Assembly: GCA_002402125.1 (NCBI GenBank)
Contig: NVVG01000104.1
Span: forward strand, 1-15,359
Length of the DNA stretch: 15,359 nt
Source of the DNA: Moraxellaceae bacterium
GTDB taxonomy: Bacteria; Pseudomonadota; Gammaproteobacteria; Pseudomonadales; Ketobacteraceae
Reading direction: 5' to 3'
Shown here in pieces: positions 8,987 through 14,762 of the stretch. The translations under genes were made by a program, and so were the position numbers. The notes beneath the pieces were generated by a model that saw only the letters and a list, made by a program, of their open reading frames with translations, had not been told where the DNA came from and made no database searches. The first letter of the stretch is position 1. Each line of letters begins with the position of its first letter.

Positions 8987-9231
8987 TAGTTTATTGAATC
9001 TCCAAACCAGAAATCATCACCCAAAGGTGCATCAAAATCATCACTTACCCAGGCACCCGACCCTTGATGCAATCCAGCGATACGCTTATTAGATTTTTGC
9101 ACTTCCACTACTAATTTAATCACACTGCCATCGCTTCGTGTAATACAAACATCACTACCATTAGCAGCCAACTCTACCAACGCTGCCAATTGCCCTTCAG
9201 CGTCACTCAAACTTACCCTATGCACTGCCAT
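8986..9231 (-). CDS. Phd/YefM-type antitoxin of the VapC pair
   Basis: The product has 81 residues. The N-terminus (MAVHRVSLSDAEGQLAALVE) is the Phd/YefM dimerisation and DNA-binding fold, and the C-terminus (IAGLHQG at about 53-59, SDDFDAPLGDDFW at about 64-76) is the motif typical of antitoxins paired with PIN toxins. I placed the start at 9231 and not at an upstream in-frame start because a strong GGAGG lies six bases before this ATG. It precedes vapC with a one-base TAATG overlap. Antitoxins of this kind neutralise the toxin and repress their own promoter, so the operator should be in 9232-9290. Confidence 0.88.
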   Translation of the reverse strand: MAVHRVSLSDAEGQLAALVELAANGSDVCITRSDGSVIKLVVEVQKSNKRIAGLHQGSGAWVSDDFDAPLGDDFWFGDSIN

Positions 9232-9289
9232 AAATACCTCCAAAGACTCCAAGCATATTAGCCCGATGGGTGCTGCCTATAATATTACA

Positions 9290-9400
9290 TCACTCTGCCT
9301 CTTTTGGCTCGATTTCTTCAATTTCACCCTCGTAGCCAAGTAATAGCTGTATATGCACCATTTTTCCTAATTTAGCTTGTTCACGAGATAATACAACAGC
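9290..9400 (-). pseudogene. Possible gene fragment, C-terminal tail only
   Basis: A short minus-strand frame beginning after an in-frame stop reads AVVLSREQAKLGKM and ends in an acidic tail (GEIEEIEPKEAE). It has coding-like composition, and an internal ATG at 9361 is preceded by TTAGGAAAA, a weak ribosome binding site. It is too short to name. It could be the 3' end of a gene cut off when the vapBC block arrived, or a chance frame. The rest of 9232-9454 shows no other gene. Confidence 0.25.
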
Positions 9401-9454
9401 CTTTCAGGAGCATTATCAAATGATACGCCGAGGTTCGTACTCTACGCCGCAAGA

Positions 9455-10324
9455 TTAGTCCCGATAAACGCTCTCCCATTCCTGCACTAACGCTCGCTTG
9501 TCATGCCCTGCGTATTGATCAAGGCTATCGCTCATATTCGATCGGTATCGATTCAGATAAGGATCGACTTTTGTGCGCACTAAGGTTGCTAACTTTCTAT
9601 TTTTTTGTCTTAAATCACGCAACTCCTGCGTTAGCTGCTTTTTGGCTTCCTGTTTCATCTTGCGATAACTTAGGCCTTTCTCATCGCCTGACATGGCCAA
9701 TAGGCGATAAGGCTTTTTATTCTGCTTATTGCGCAGGTCATAGGTTTGGATAACCTGACTAGTATTGGGTTGCTCAACTGTCCTATAAGCTTGGAAGTTT
9801 TCCATTCTGGCCAGCACCTTGTCCACATAACCTCGTGTCGCTGGAATAACACGTAACTGACCATCTGGCCCGGTTACCCGTGAACCACCGTTGTAATGGG
9901 ATAAGGCAAACTCTATGTCACCGTAACGCTGCTTGAGTTGCTTGATAAAGGTAATGCCTGTTCGAATATTAGTACGTGCATCGAACAGTATCGAGGGGTT
10001 TAAACCAAATTCATCCTTGGCTGTTTTGGGCATGATTTGCATGACACCACGAGCACCTACGTGGCTAACGGCATTGGGGTTAAAATCAGATTCTACTTGT
10101 GCGATCGCAAGTGCTAGCGCTGGATCAACACCTAATGCTCTGGCTTCTTCGACAACGATGGTTTTGACCATCTCTCGATCTAAGCCGTGACGCAAACTTG
10201 ATCGAGCAAAGATTTCAGTACTGATCAAGGTACTTACGACTAGCAGCAGTATCGCTAATATTTGAGGAGGTAGCTGTCTCGTATTATTTTGCCTGGGTTT
10301 GTTTTGTCTGGTGCTGTATCGCAT
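9455..10324 (-). CDS. Membrane-anchored SLT-type lytic transglycosylase
   Basis: The product has 289 residues. A basic start and a hydrophobic helix at about 21-40 form a signal anchor. The SLT (Slt70/MltC-like, lysozyme-fold) domain follows at about 50-175: catalytic Glu E78 in AIAQVESDFNPNAVS, GARGVMQIMP at 90-99 and ALSHYNGG at 140-147. Such enzymes cleave the MurNAc-GlcNAc bond of peptidoglycan with formation of anhydro-muramic acid and often open the wall locally for trans-envelope machines. The C-terminal 85 residues are highly charged (many Lys, Arg, Gln), probably helical and not part of the usual enzyme, so they may dock to a partner. A clear GGAG lies seven bases before the ATG. It follows the ExbD-like gene by 39 bases, which supports co-transcription and a wall-opening role for this system. 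Confidence 0.9.
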   Translation of the reverse strand: MRYSTRQNKPRQNNTRQLPPQILAILLLVVSTLISTEIFARSSLRHGLDREMVKTIVVEEARALGVDPALALAIAQVESDFNPNAVSHVGARGVMQIMPKTAKDEFGLNPSILFDARTNIRTGITFIKQLKQRYGDIEFALSHYNGGSRVTGPDGQLRVIPATRGYVDKVLARMENFQAYRTVEQPNTSQVIQTYDLRNKQNKKPYRLLAMSGDEKGLSYRKMKQEAKKQLTQELRDLRQKNRKLATLVRTKVDPYLNRYRSNMSDSLDQYAGHDKRALVQEWESVYRD

Positions 10325-10363
10325 AACATTCTCCGAGTCACTAAGTCATTCATAACAACGTTT

Positions 10364-10810
10364 CTACAGAGCAAGGCGGGTTAACCATGCTTGATCTAAC
10401 TCGGTTATGATCAGGTTAGAGGCAGAAATTTTGGCTCGGGCGGATATTACTGTAGAAAAAGATAGATTGGGTGACATTGCCAGCACATAACGCGGGGCCG
10501 GGGGTAATTTATCCAGGTTAATCGGTTGTAGATTTACATCGAAATATTGATCTTGGTGGTAGATGATTATCAAGTCTTGATCATTGGTTTTGGTGGTTGC
10601 ATTGCTGTTGGCAGAATCGGCAGGAACTAAAATACTAGCGATGGATGAAGTAGGATTGGTGGTTTGTGCTGCCTCTTTAGAGGCCACACTCATCGACACC
10701 ATGGCTAATATCATCATCGCAAAAAATGCCATGGCAAGACCAAGCGCGACTTCGGTCATCGCATGATTGTCGGTATGGCTGTCTATTTGACTGTTCGCTG
10801 ACATAACCAT
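10364..10810 (-). CDS. One-helix ExbD/MotB-like inner-membrane protein
   Basis: The product has 148 residues from the ATG at 10810, which overlaps the previous stop in TAATG; a TTG two codons earlier is possible but less likely. A short polar cytosolic start leads to one membrane helix at about 19-41. The helix opens with MTEVALGLAMAFFAMM, where Glu 20 sits where MotB (ADFMTAMMAFF) and ExbD have their ion-binding Asp. The periplasmic part, from about residue 75, alternates strands and helices (DLIIIYHQDQYFDV, RYVLAMSPNLSFSTV, NLIITELDQAWL) like the small ExbD/TolR periplasmic domain. I infer it is the partner of the MotA/ExbB-type protein at the right edge. There is no OmpA-like peptidoglycan-binding domain, so it is nearer ExbD than MotB. 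Divergence is high and the call rests on pattern only. Confidence 0.6.
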   Translation of the reverse strand: MVMSANSQIDSHTDNHAMTEVALGLAMAFFAMMILAMVSMSVASKEAAQTTNPTSSIASILVPADSANSNATTKTNDQDLIIIYHQDQYFDVNLQPINLDKLPPAPRYVLAMSPNLSFSTVISARAKISASNLIITELDQAWLTRLAL

Positions 10811-11706
10811 TACCAATCCCTAGGGTCTAACTTAGGGGCATTTGCTCTCAATCCGATTTTTTTGACGGTGTAGGTATTGCCCGCTACCTGGACCAAACCA
10901 TTGATATGCAGCCTTTCTAGTAATTTATTGAGGTTACGACTGAGTTTGGCGTTGCTGATATCAGACTTATACCAGTACTCGGTTCTCGTTGCTCCGCCAT
11001 AGGTAATACGATGAGATTCGTAACCGGAGAAGATAACAAGGTATTCTTCAAATTCCATGACTTCTTGTTGGGTGAAGTCGTCAAAAATTAGGTTGTAGGC
11101 CATGACACCTGGGGTAGGCATGGTTTCGGGGGTATGTACCAACCACGACAGTTTCGCGGCTAGTATAGCCCCAACATCATTGGCGATGATTTTTGCGTGA
11201 TCCCCTACTGAGGATAACAGGCAATCAGTTTCACAGTTTGGTTGTGTGTTCCATCCGCCGGGGTAATCTATTTCTACATTTCCCAGGCGTTGTCCAGTTT
11301 GCACGTTGAGCAGCCGGCCTTGGATACGTGCGTGGACTTTGGTGGTGTAGTCGGTTTTATACGCTATTGAATAAATACTAAAGAGGATGACAACATCGAT
11401 AGGTGGACGGCTGATGGATTTGGCGATATCGATAAGTTCTGCGTCTGTACGGCGTACCCGGCCTTGCACGAAGTTGTCTAGGGTTACTGCGGTTTCGTCA
11501 AAAACGTCAAAACCACCTTCATGCAGTTGGTTTGATAGTGCATTGAGGACTCGCGTGAAAGCATCGTGATTACGAGGAATAGAGTTATCATCGGCATCTT
11601 CGCCCATAATAAGCAGATTGGGGCGATCGGCGGCATTGGCTTGAGTCATCCATAATAGACAAAATAGAGGAATCAGCCAGGTTGTGACAAGTACTAGTTT
11701 CCGCAT
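10810..11706 (-). CDS. Secreted periplasmic protein of the envelope system, family not recognised
   Basis: The product has 298 residues with a classical signal peptide: basic MRK, a hydrophobic core, and an ANA cleavage site at 23-25, giving a mature start ADRPN. The mature protein seems to have two domains. Residues about 28-190 alternate strands and helices and contain C158 and C162 spaced by three residues, possibly a disulfide. Residues about 203-285 contain a YWYKSDIS segment, a helix (LSRNLNKLLERL) and a final GNTYTVKKI strand. The arrangement vaguely recalls the small alpha/beta domains of periplasmic assembly proteins such as FlgT, but I cannot assign a family. A ribosome site TTAGGAGC precedes the ATG. 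It is coupled to the ExbD-like gene by TAATG. It now lies next to the divergent fic insertion, so its original upstream neighbour was probably the 14007-14762 gene. Confidence 0.7.
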   Translation of the reverse strand: MRKLVLVTTWLIPLFCLLWMTQANAADRPNLLIMGEDADDNSIPRNHDAFTRVLNALSNQLHEGGFDVFDETAVTLDNFVQGRVRRTDAELIDIAKSISRPPIDVVILFSIYSIAYKTDYTTKVHARIQGRLLNVQTGQRLGNVEIDYPGGWNTQPNCETDCLLSSVGDHAKIIANDVGAILAAKLSWLVHTPETMPTPGVMAYNLIFDDFTQQEVMEFEEYLVIFSGYESHRITYGGATRTEYWYKSDISNAKLSRNLNKLLERLHINGLVQVAGNTYTVKKIGLRANAPKLDPRDW

Positions 11707-11869
11707 TTTCGTGCTCCTAATATTACAATCTACTCTTGAACTTAGATATGAATAGCTTAGAAGGGTTTTTGTGTTTTGCTATAGTTTAGTATTGTATGCG
11801 TTCACACGCGGGAACGAGAATAACTTCGCCCTGAAGCGAGCATAATCAGGCAAAACAGGAAGGTGTCAT
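11707..11869. other. Divergent intergenic region between the periplasmic-protein gene and the fic block
   Basis: This stretch holds the ribosome binding site of the minus-strand gene (TTAGGAGC on that strand) and, for that gene, only a weak promoter candidate: TACAAT on the minus strand at 11791-11796. On the plus strand TATAGT at 11780-11785 is a plausible -10. An imperfect 13-base element, GCTCCTAATATTA at 11713-11725, has a similar inverted counterpart near 13963-13978. I see no gene here. Confidence 0.4.
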
Positions 11870-12025
11870 ATGTATACACTATCGATATGCCGGCACATCA
11901 TGTCGAAAAAACAAAAATATATCGACATATGCTCTTTACGTGTCGATCTGATCGACATATACTTTTTACATGTCGAAAGAATCCGAGAATACAAACATGA
12001 CATGGCAACCGAAAATACCTTTTAA
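11870..12025 (+). CDS. Possible 51-codon ORF running through the fic operator array
   Basis: An ATG at 11870 has a near-perfect ribosome binding site, AGGAAGG, six bases upstream. It opens a 51-codon frame that passes through the three operator-like repeats and ends at TAA 12023-12025 inside fic, in another frame. The peptide is rich in Ile, Tyr and Asp because it is written by the repeats. It has no FicA-type inhibitory motif. It may be a leader peptide or a chance frame; the repeat spacing of 40 and 30 bases does not keep codon phase, which argues against selected coding. Confidence 0.22.
   Translation: MYTLSICRHIMSKKQKYIDICSLRVDLIDIYFLHVERIREYKHDMATENTF
11882..11976 (+). promoter_or_regulatory. 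Three inverted-repeat operators upstream of fic
   Basis: The unit TCGAYAT-N11-RTGTCGA (seven-base arms, 25 bases in all) occurs three times: 11882-11906, 11922-11946 and 11952-11976. The first has one mismatch in its left arm and the second has G for A at the start of its right arm. Centres are 40 and 30 bases apart, near whole helical turns. Units 2 and 3 cover the -35 and -10 of the promoter at 11935-11963, which is the geometry of a repressor binding cooperatively. The winged-helix C-terminus of the Fic protein or an unlinked regulator could be the binder; this is inference. Confidence 0.7.
11935..11963 (+). promoter_or_regulatory. Sigma70-type promoter for fic
   Basis: TTTACG at 11935-11940 (4 of 6 to TTGACA), a 17-base spacer, and TATACT at 11958-11963 (5 of 6 to TATAAT). 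Transcription would begin near 11970, which makes the ATG at 11970 essentially leaderless and favours the later ATG at 11997 as the fic start. Both elements lie inside operator units 2 and 3. Confidence 0.6.
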
Positions 12026-13124
12026 CGCCATACCCCTATTACCTCCGCCACAAGAGGTAATAGAGACAGTCGAGATACTAAAAGCCTGTATTCCCGCTAG
12101 GGCAGCACTAGCAGAGCTAAAACAAGCAGGAGAGCTATTACCCAACCAGGGCTTGTTGATAAACCTTCTTCCATTACTGGAAGCTAAGTGTAGTTCTGAA
12201 ATCGAAAATATAGTTACCACTTCAGATAAGCTGTTTCAATACTCACAAGAAGACAGCCTCGCAGACCCCGCCACCAAAGAGGCACTCCGTTATCGCACAG
12301 CATTGTACGAAGGATTTATACATCTACAACATAAGCCCCTATGCACCAACACCGCAATTGAAATATGTAGCACGCTCAAAGCAACAGAAATGGATATTCG
12401 TAAAGTGCCAGGCACAACGCTAAGCAATCAAACGACCGGAGAGGTGATTTACACGCCTCCTGATGGCGAAGATAAAATTCGTAATCTACTGGGAAATTGG
12501 GAGCAATTTATACATGCAGAAGATGGCATTGACCCGTTAATTAAAATGGCAGTAAGCCATTACCAATTTGAAGCCATTCACCCCTTTTCCGATGGTAACG
12601 GTCGAACCGGAAGAATCTTTAACATACTGTACTTGATTGAACAGCAATTATTGTCATTACCTATTCTTTATTTAAGCCATTACATCGTAAAAAACAAAGC
12701 GGATTATTATCGACTACTAACGCGAGTAACCAGCGCCGAAGATTGGAAAAGTTGGATTGTTTTCATGTTGAAAGCGGTAGAACAAACCTCTATTTGGACT
12801 ACATGTAAAATTGCAGCCGTTAGGTCGCTCACCGAACATACCTGTGAATACATCAGGGTATGCTTACCCAAGGTTTATACCCATGAACTGGCTCAAGTTA
12901 TTTTTGAGCAACCTTATTGCCGTATTGCCAACCTAGTAGAACGGAATATCGCTAAACGACAAACCGCATCGGTTTATTTAAAACAACTATGTGATATTGG
13001 TGTACTAAAAGAAATTCAAATGGGGAAAGAAAAACTATTTGTACATCCCAAATTAGTGCAGCTCATGACAGAAGACAATAATGAATTTGTCCATTACAAG
13101 ACTCAAGAAAGGGACTATCAATAA
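11997..13124 (+). CDS. fic: Class II Fic-domain AMP-transferase with C-terminal winged helix
   Basis: From ATG 11997 the product has 375 residues. I prefer this start to the ATG at 11970 because that one lies on the predicted transcription start and in an operator, and relatives typically open like the MTWQPKIPFN seen here. Numbering below is from 11997. The N-terminal domain carries the inhibitory helix motif (S/T)xxxE(G/N) as SSEIEN at 66-71, with the inhibitory Glu at 70, marking a class II, self-inhibited Fic protein. The flap TTGEVIYTPP is at 146-155. The catalytic loop HPFSDGNGRTGR at 195-206 is complete, so AMP transfer from ATP to a target hydroxyl is expected once inhibition is relieved. 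The C-terminal 80 residues form a winged-helix-like region (RIANLVERNIAKRQTASVYL, then GVLKEIQMGKEKLF) common in this subfamily and possibly used for autoregulation. It is the only plus-strand gene of this size in the interrupted gene set. Confidence 0.92.
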   Translation: MTWQPKIPFNAIPLLPPPQEVIETVEILKACIPARAALAELKQAGELLPNQGLLINLLPLLEAKCSSEIENIVTTSDKLFQYSQEDSLADPATKEALRYRTALYEGFIHLQHKPLCTNTAIEICSTLKATEMDIRKVPGTTLSNQTTGEVIYTPPDGEDKIRNLLGNWEQFIHAEDGIDPLIKMAVSHYQFEAIHPFSDGNGRTGRIFNILYLIEQQLLSLPILYLSHYIVKNKADYYRLLTRVTSAEDWKSWIVFMLKAVEQTSIWTTCKIAAVRSLTEHTCEYIRVCLPKVYTHELAQVIFEQPYCRIANLVERNIAKRQTASVYLKQLCDIGVLKEIQMGKEKLFVHPKLVQLMTEDNNEFVHYKTQERDYQ

Positions 13125-13264
13125 ATCTGCAATTAGCGCGGCATACCCCATACGTTGTACCGCCTTCCTTTGCAGAGAAAGCGTAGCTTCAGATGGCAAC
13201 GGTTTTAGCTCGGTACCGGCCACATGGGCTATATTCCAAATATTTAAGACGGTCTCCTTTTAAC

Positions 13265-13330
13265 TTCTCAAATATGCGGCTTTTTGAGAAGAATGTCGCT
13301 AGCGTTCTCAAAACTACGGAAAATTGAGAA
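13265..13330. repeat. Pair of TTCTCAA-N12-TTGAGAA inverted repeats
   Basis: Two 26-base inverted repeats with identical seven-base arms and identical 12-base spacers lie at 13265-13290 and 13305-13330, exactly 40 bases apart. In the first the arms extend to nine bases (13264-13291). The layout (seven-base arms, 11-12 base gap, 40-base period) matches that of the fic operators, though the arm sequence differs. They could be tandem binding sites for a dimeric regulator, possibly the leftover promoter of a lost gene. Confidence 0.6.
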
Positions 13331-13360
13331 GTGAATTGAGTTCAACTTAGGTTTTCACTC

Positions 13361-13406
13361 AATACCCGAGCTTAGGTGTTCCATAGGTAACGTAAGCTCG
13401 GGTATT
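13361..13406. repeat. Perfect 14-base-stem inverted repeat
   Basis: AATACCCGAGCTTA at 13361-13374 is exactly complemented by TAAGCTCGGGTATT at 13393-13406 with an 18-base loop. The loop can itself pair as GTTCC with GGTAAC, with one bulged base. It lacks a following T-run, so it is not a standard terminator from either side. It sits just upstream of the predicted yefM promoter and may be a cruciform, a structured RNA end of fic, or a recombination relic. Confidence 0.6.
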
Positions 13407-13410
13407 GCAC

Positions 13411-13439
13411 TTGACGTGACGCACGTAAAAGCGTACGCT
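13411..13439 (+). promoter_or_regulatory. Predicted yefM-yoeB promoter with palindromic operator
   Basis: TTGACG at 13411-13416 is a good -35. Seventeen bases on lies TACGCT at 13434-13439, a poor -10 (3 of 6). The -10 falls at the centre of the perfect 16-base palindrome AAAAGCGTACGCTTTT at 13427-13442. YefM-type antitoxins are known to bind palindromes with a GTAC core, and this one has that core, so it is probably the autoregulatory operator. Confidence 0.55.
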
Positions 13440-13459
13440 TTTATTTCTGGAGGTATAAC

Positions 13460-13702
13460 ATGACGACTCTCAATGCTACTGAAGCCCGTTCAAAACTCTA
13501 TAAGTTAATAGATGAAACACACCAAACGCACCAGCCCATTATTATTACCGGGAAAAGGGCGAATGCAGTGCTTCTTTCGGAAGATGATTGGAACTCAATT
13601 AATGAAACATTGTTCTTGTTGTCTGTTCCCGGGATGCGAGAATCCATTCGGGAAGGGTTGGAAACCGAACTTGATGAATGTGACAAGGACATCGATTGCT
13701 AA
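13460..13702 (+). CDS. yefM: YefM-family antitoxin
   Basis: The product has 80 residues, normal for the family. The N-terminal MTTLNATEARSKLYKLID is the Phd/YefM DNA-binding dimer fold, followed by QPIIITGKRANAVLLSEDDW, the central sheet typical of YefM. The C-terminal part (about 50-80) is acidic and would cover the YoeB active site. A strong TGGAGG lies 6 bases before the ATG. The stop overlaps the toxin start as TAATG. The protein neutralises YoeB and, with it, represses this operon; the palindrome at 13427-13442 is the likely binding site. Confidence 0.92.
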   Translation: MTTLNATEARSKLYKLIDETHQTHQPIIITGKRANAVLLSEDDWNSINETLFLLSVPGMRESIREGLETELDECDKDIDC

Positions 13703-13962
13703 TGTGGACAATTTATTACACCAAACAGGCAAAGAAAGATGCTAAAAAACTCGCCTCTGCGGATCTAAAGGGGAAAGCAAAAGAACTTATTGAAATCGTT
13801 CAAAGTAACCCGTATCAGAATCCTCCTCCCTATGAGAAATTAGTAGGAGATTTAGGTGGCGCATATTCAACAAGAATTAACATTCAACACCGACTTGTTT
13901 ACCAGGTCTTAAAGAAGGAACATGCTATAAAAGTTTTGCGGTTGTGGACGCATTACGAGTAA
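13702..13962 (+). CDS. yoeB: YoeB/Txe-family ribosome-dependent mRNA endonuclease toxin
   Basis: The product has 86 residues starting MWTIYYTKQAK. The start at 13702 is chosen over an upstream in-frame TTG because of the one-base TAATG coupling to yefM. YoeB active-site residues can be matched: Glu in PYEKLVG, Arg in the conserved QHRLVYQV segment, and the terminal His-Tyr in WTHYE, here followed by one extra Glu. YoeB enters the ribosomal A site and cuts mRNA. Everything needed for activity appears present, so the pair is probably functional. The gene converges with the 14007-14762 gene after 44 bases, with no obvious terminator between them. Confidence 0.93.
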   Translation: MWTIYYTKQAKKDAKKLASADLKGKAKELIEIVQSNPYQNPPPYEKLVGDLGGAYSTRINIQHRLVYQVLKKEHAIKVLRLWTHYE

Positions 13963-14034
13963 CTATTAATTAGGGAGCTATATTTCATTACATTGAATAT
14001 TGTTAATTAAGAACAATCTCTATTACTAGGGAGC
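13963..14034 (+). repeat. Imperfect 15-base direct repeat at the right edge of the fic/yefM-yoeB block
   Basis: CTATTAATTAGGGAGC at 13963-13978 and CTATTACTAGGGAGC at 14020-14034 differ by one indel and lie 57 bases apart. The second copy is inside the last codons of the minus-strand gene. A related inverted sequence (GCTCCTAATATTA) lies at 11713-11725 on the far side of the block. These may be marks of the insertion event, but they are short and imperfect. Confidence 0.4.
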
Positions 14035-14762
14035 AAATTGATATTTCTCAAGATAGGTTTTCCATCAACAACAATGCCTCCAACTTTCACTGCACCGCCG
14101 TGAATTTCATATTGCGCAGTGACTTCCTTAGCATGATAAAAACTCTTGGGAGAAACCGCGGAAAGGCCTGTCAGCAGAGTGATATCAAGATGCCTAGGAA
14201 AAAGACGTACTGGCTGCCCCATACCCTTCAAAGCATCTAATCTAGCAATCTCATTTGCGCTCATATCACCCATTAACACGCGAACAAAACCACTCACAGT
14301 ATCATAGCCAGGTTCAATCGCGCGTAATCGACCATGGTGCCATTTTCCTAATCGCACGCCACAGTCATACAAACGTTTTTGCAGCCTTTGATAATCATTG
14401 GGGTCTTTGGGCCAGGAAATACTAATACTGGGGCCTTCTCCTTGCTCCAGTTTTGCGAGCCATAAACGTCCGGATTTAATAGTCTCCTGTAGTTCACTGG
14501 TTTTACCTGCAGCACGCTGGTTTGAGTCCGCTTTAATTAAACCGGGCGACTTCATATCAGGCAAGGGCGGTGGTGGCGGAAAGACAACGAGCTGCTGAGT
14601 CACTACCGTAAACTTCGGTAGGGGCTGGGGTTTAGGTTGGGCTTCCAGCACCTTGCCGGGTTGGAGGATATTGTTGTTTTCATTGTTGCTGACATAGCCA
14701 ACAACCAGAAGCAGCCATACGCCTAAGGCAATAGACCAACCGTGACCGTTCTTATTCCACAT
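14007..14762 (-). CDS. Membrane-anchored protein with proline-rich periplasmic stretch (TonB-like layout)
   Basis: The product has 251 residues. One membrane helix at about 9-24 is followed by proline-rich segments at 43-49 (PKPQPLP) and 62-68 (PPPPPLP), then a folded domain of about 150 residues. That domain contains a short Trp motif near 101, SWPKDPNDY at 116-124, LYDCGVRLGKW at 131-141 and a C-terminal strand region with HGGAVKVGGIVVDGKPIL. A single N-terminal anchor plus proline-rich reach resembles TonB in layout, though the C-terminal domain is not recognisably TonB and I claim no homology. Its start overlaps the upstream gene by 11 bases, and GGTGAG on the minus strand serves as ribosome site. 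After its stop the operon is broken by the fic/yefM-yoeB block; the next same-strand gene is the periplasmic protein at 10810-11706. Confidence 0.7.
   Translation of the reverse strand: MWNKNGHGWSIALGVWLLLVVGYVSNNENNNILQPGKVLEAQPKPQPLPKFTVVTQQLVVFPPPPPLPDMKSPGLIKADSNQRAAGKTSELQETIKSGRLWLAKLEQGEGPSISISWPKDPNDYQRLQKRLYDCGVRLGKWHHGRLRAIEPGYDTVSGFVRVLMGDMSANEIARLDALKGMGQPVRLFPRHLDITLLTGLSAVSPKSFYHAKEVTAQYEIHGGAVKVGGIVVDGKPILRNINLLPSNRDCS

Larger units (their letters stand above)
13125..13459 (+). other. Repeat-rich intergenic region between fic and yefM
   Basis: No convincing gene. The first 135 bases stay open in one frame (ending TAA near 13261), but I see no ribosome binding site or recognisable product, and I treat this as possible remnant or dispersed-repeat DNA. 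The right part is dense in symmetry: two inverted repeats sharing TTCTCAA arms, a 14-base-stem hairpin and a perfect 16-base palindrome, each listed separately. No T-rich tail follows the hairpins, so a normal intrinsic terminator for fic is not evident. Confidence 0.5.

Noticed and set aside
11882..11976. CRISPR array, suggested by regularly repeated TCGACAT-type units
   Set aside because: Units are short inverted repeats with uneven 40/30 spacing that overlap promoter elements; there are no unique spacers of constant length and no cas genes.
11970..11996. fic start at ATG 11970
   Set aside because: It lies on the predicted transcription start and within an operator arm, has no Shine-Dalgarno sequence, and the family-like N-terminus begins at the next ATG (11997).
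11870..12025. FicA-type separate antitoxin ahead of fic
   Set aside because: The short frame has no (S/T)xxxE(G/N) motif, and the Fic protein already carries that motif in its own N-terminus.
13081..13263. Plus-strand 60-codon frame overlapping the 3' end of fic
   Set aside because: No ribosome binding site, starts inside fic in another frame and has no recognisable domain; more likely a chance frame or remnant DNA.
13361..13406. Integron attC site, suggested by a long imperfect hairpin next to toxin-antitoxin cassettes
   Set aside because: No RYYYAAC/GTTRRRY core sites flank the stem, the outer arms are perfectly paired without extrahelical bases, and no integrase or repeated cassette structure is seen.
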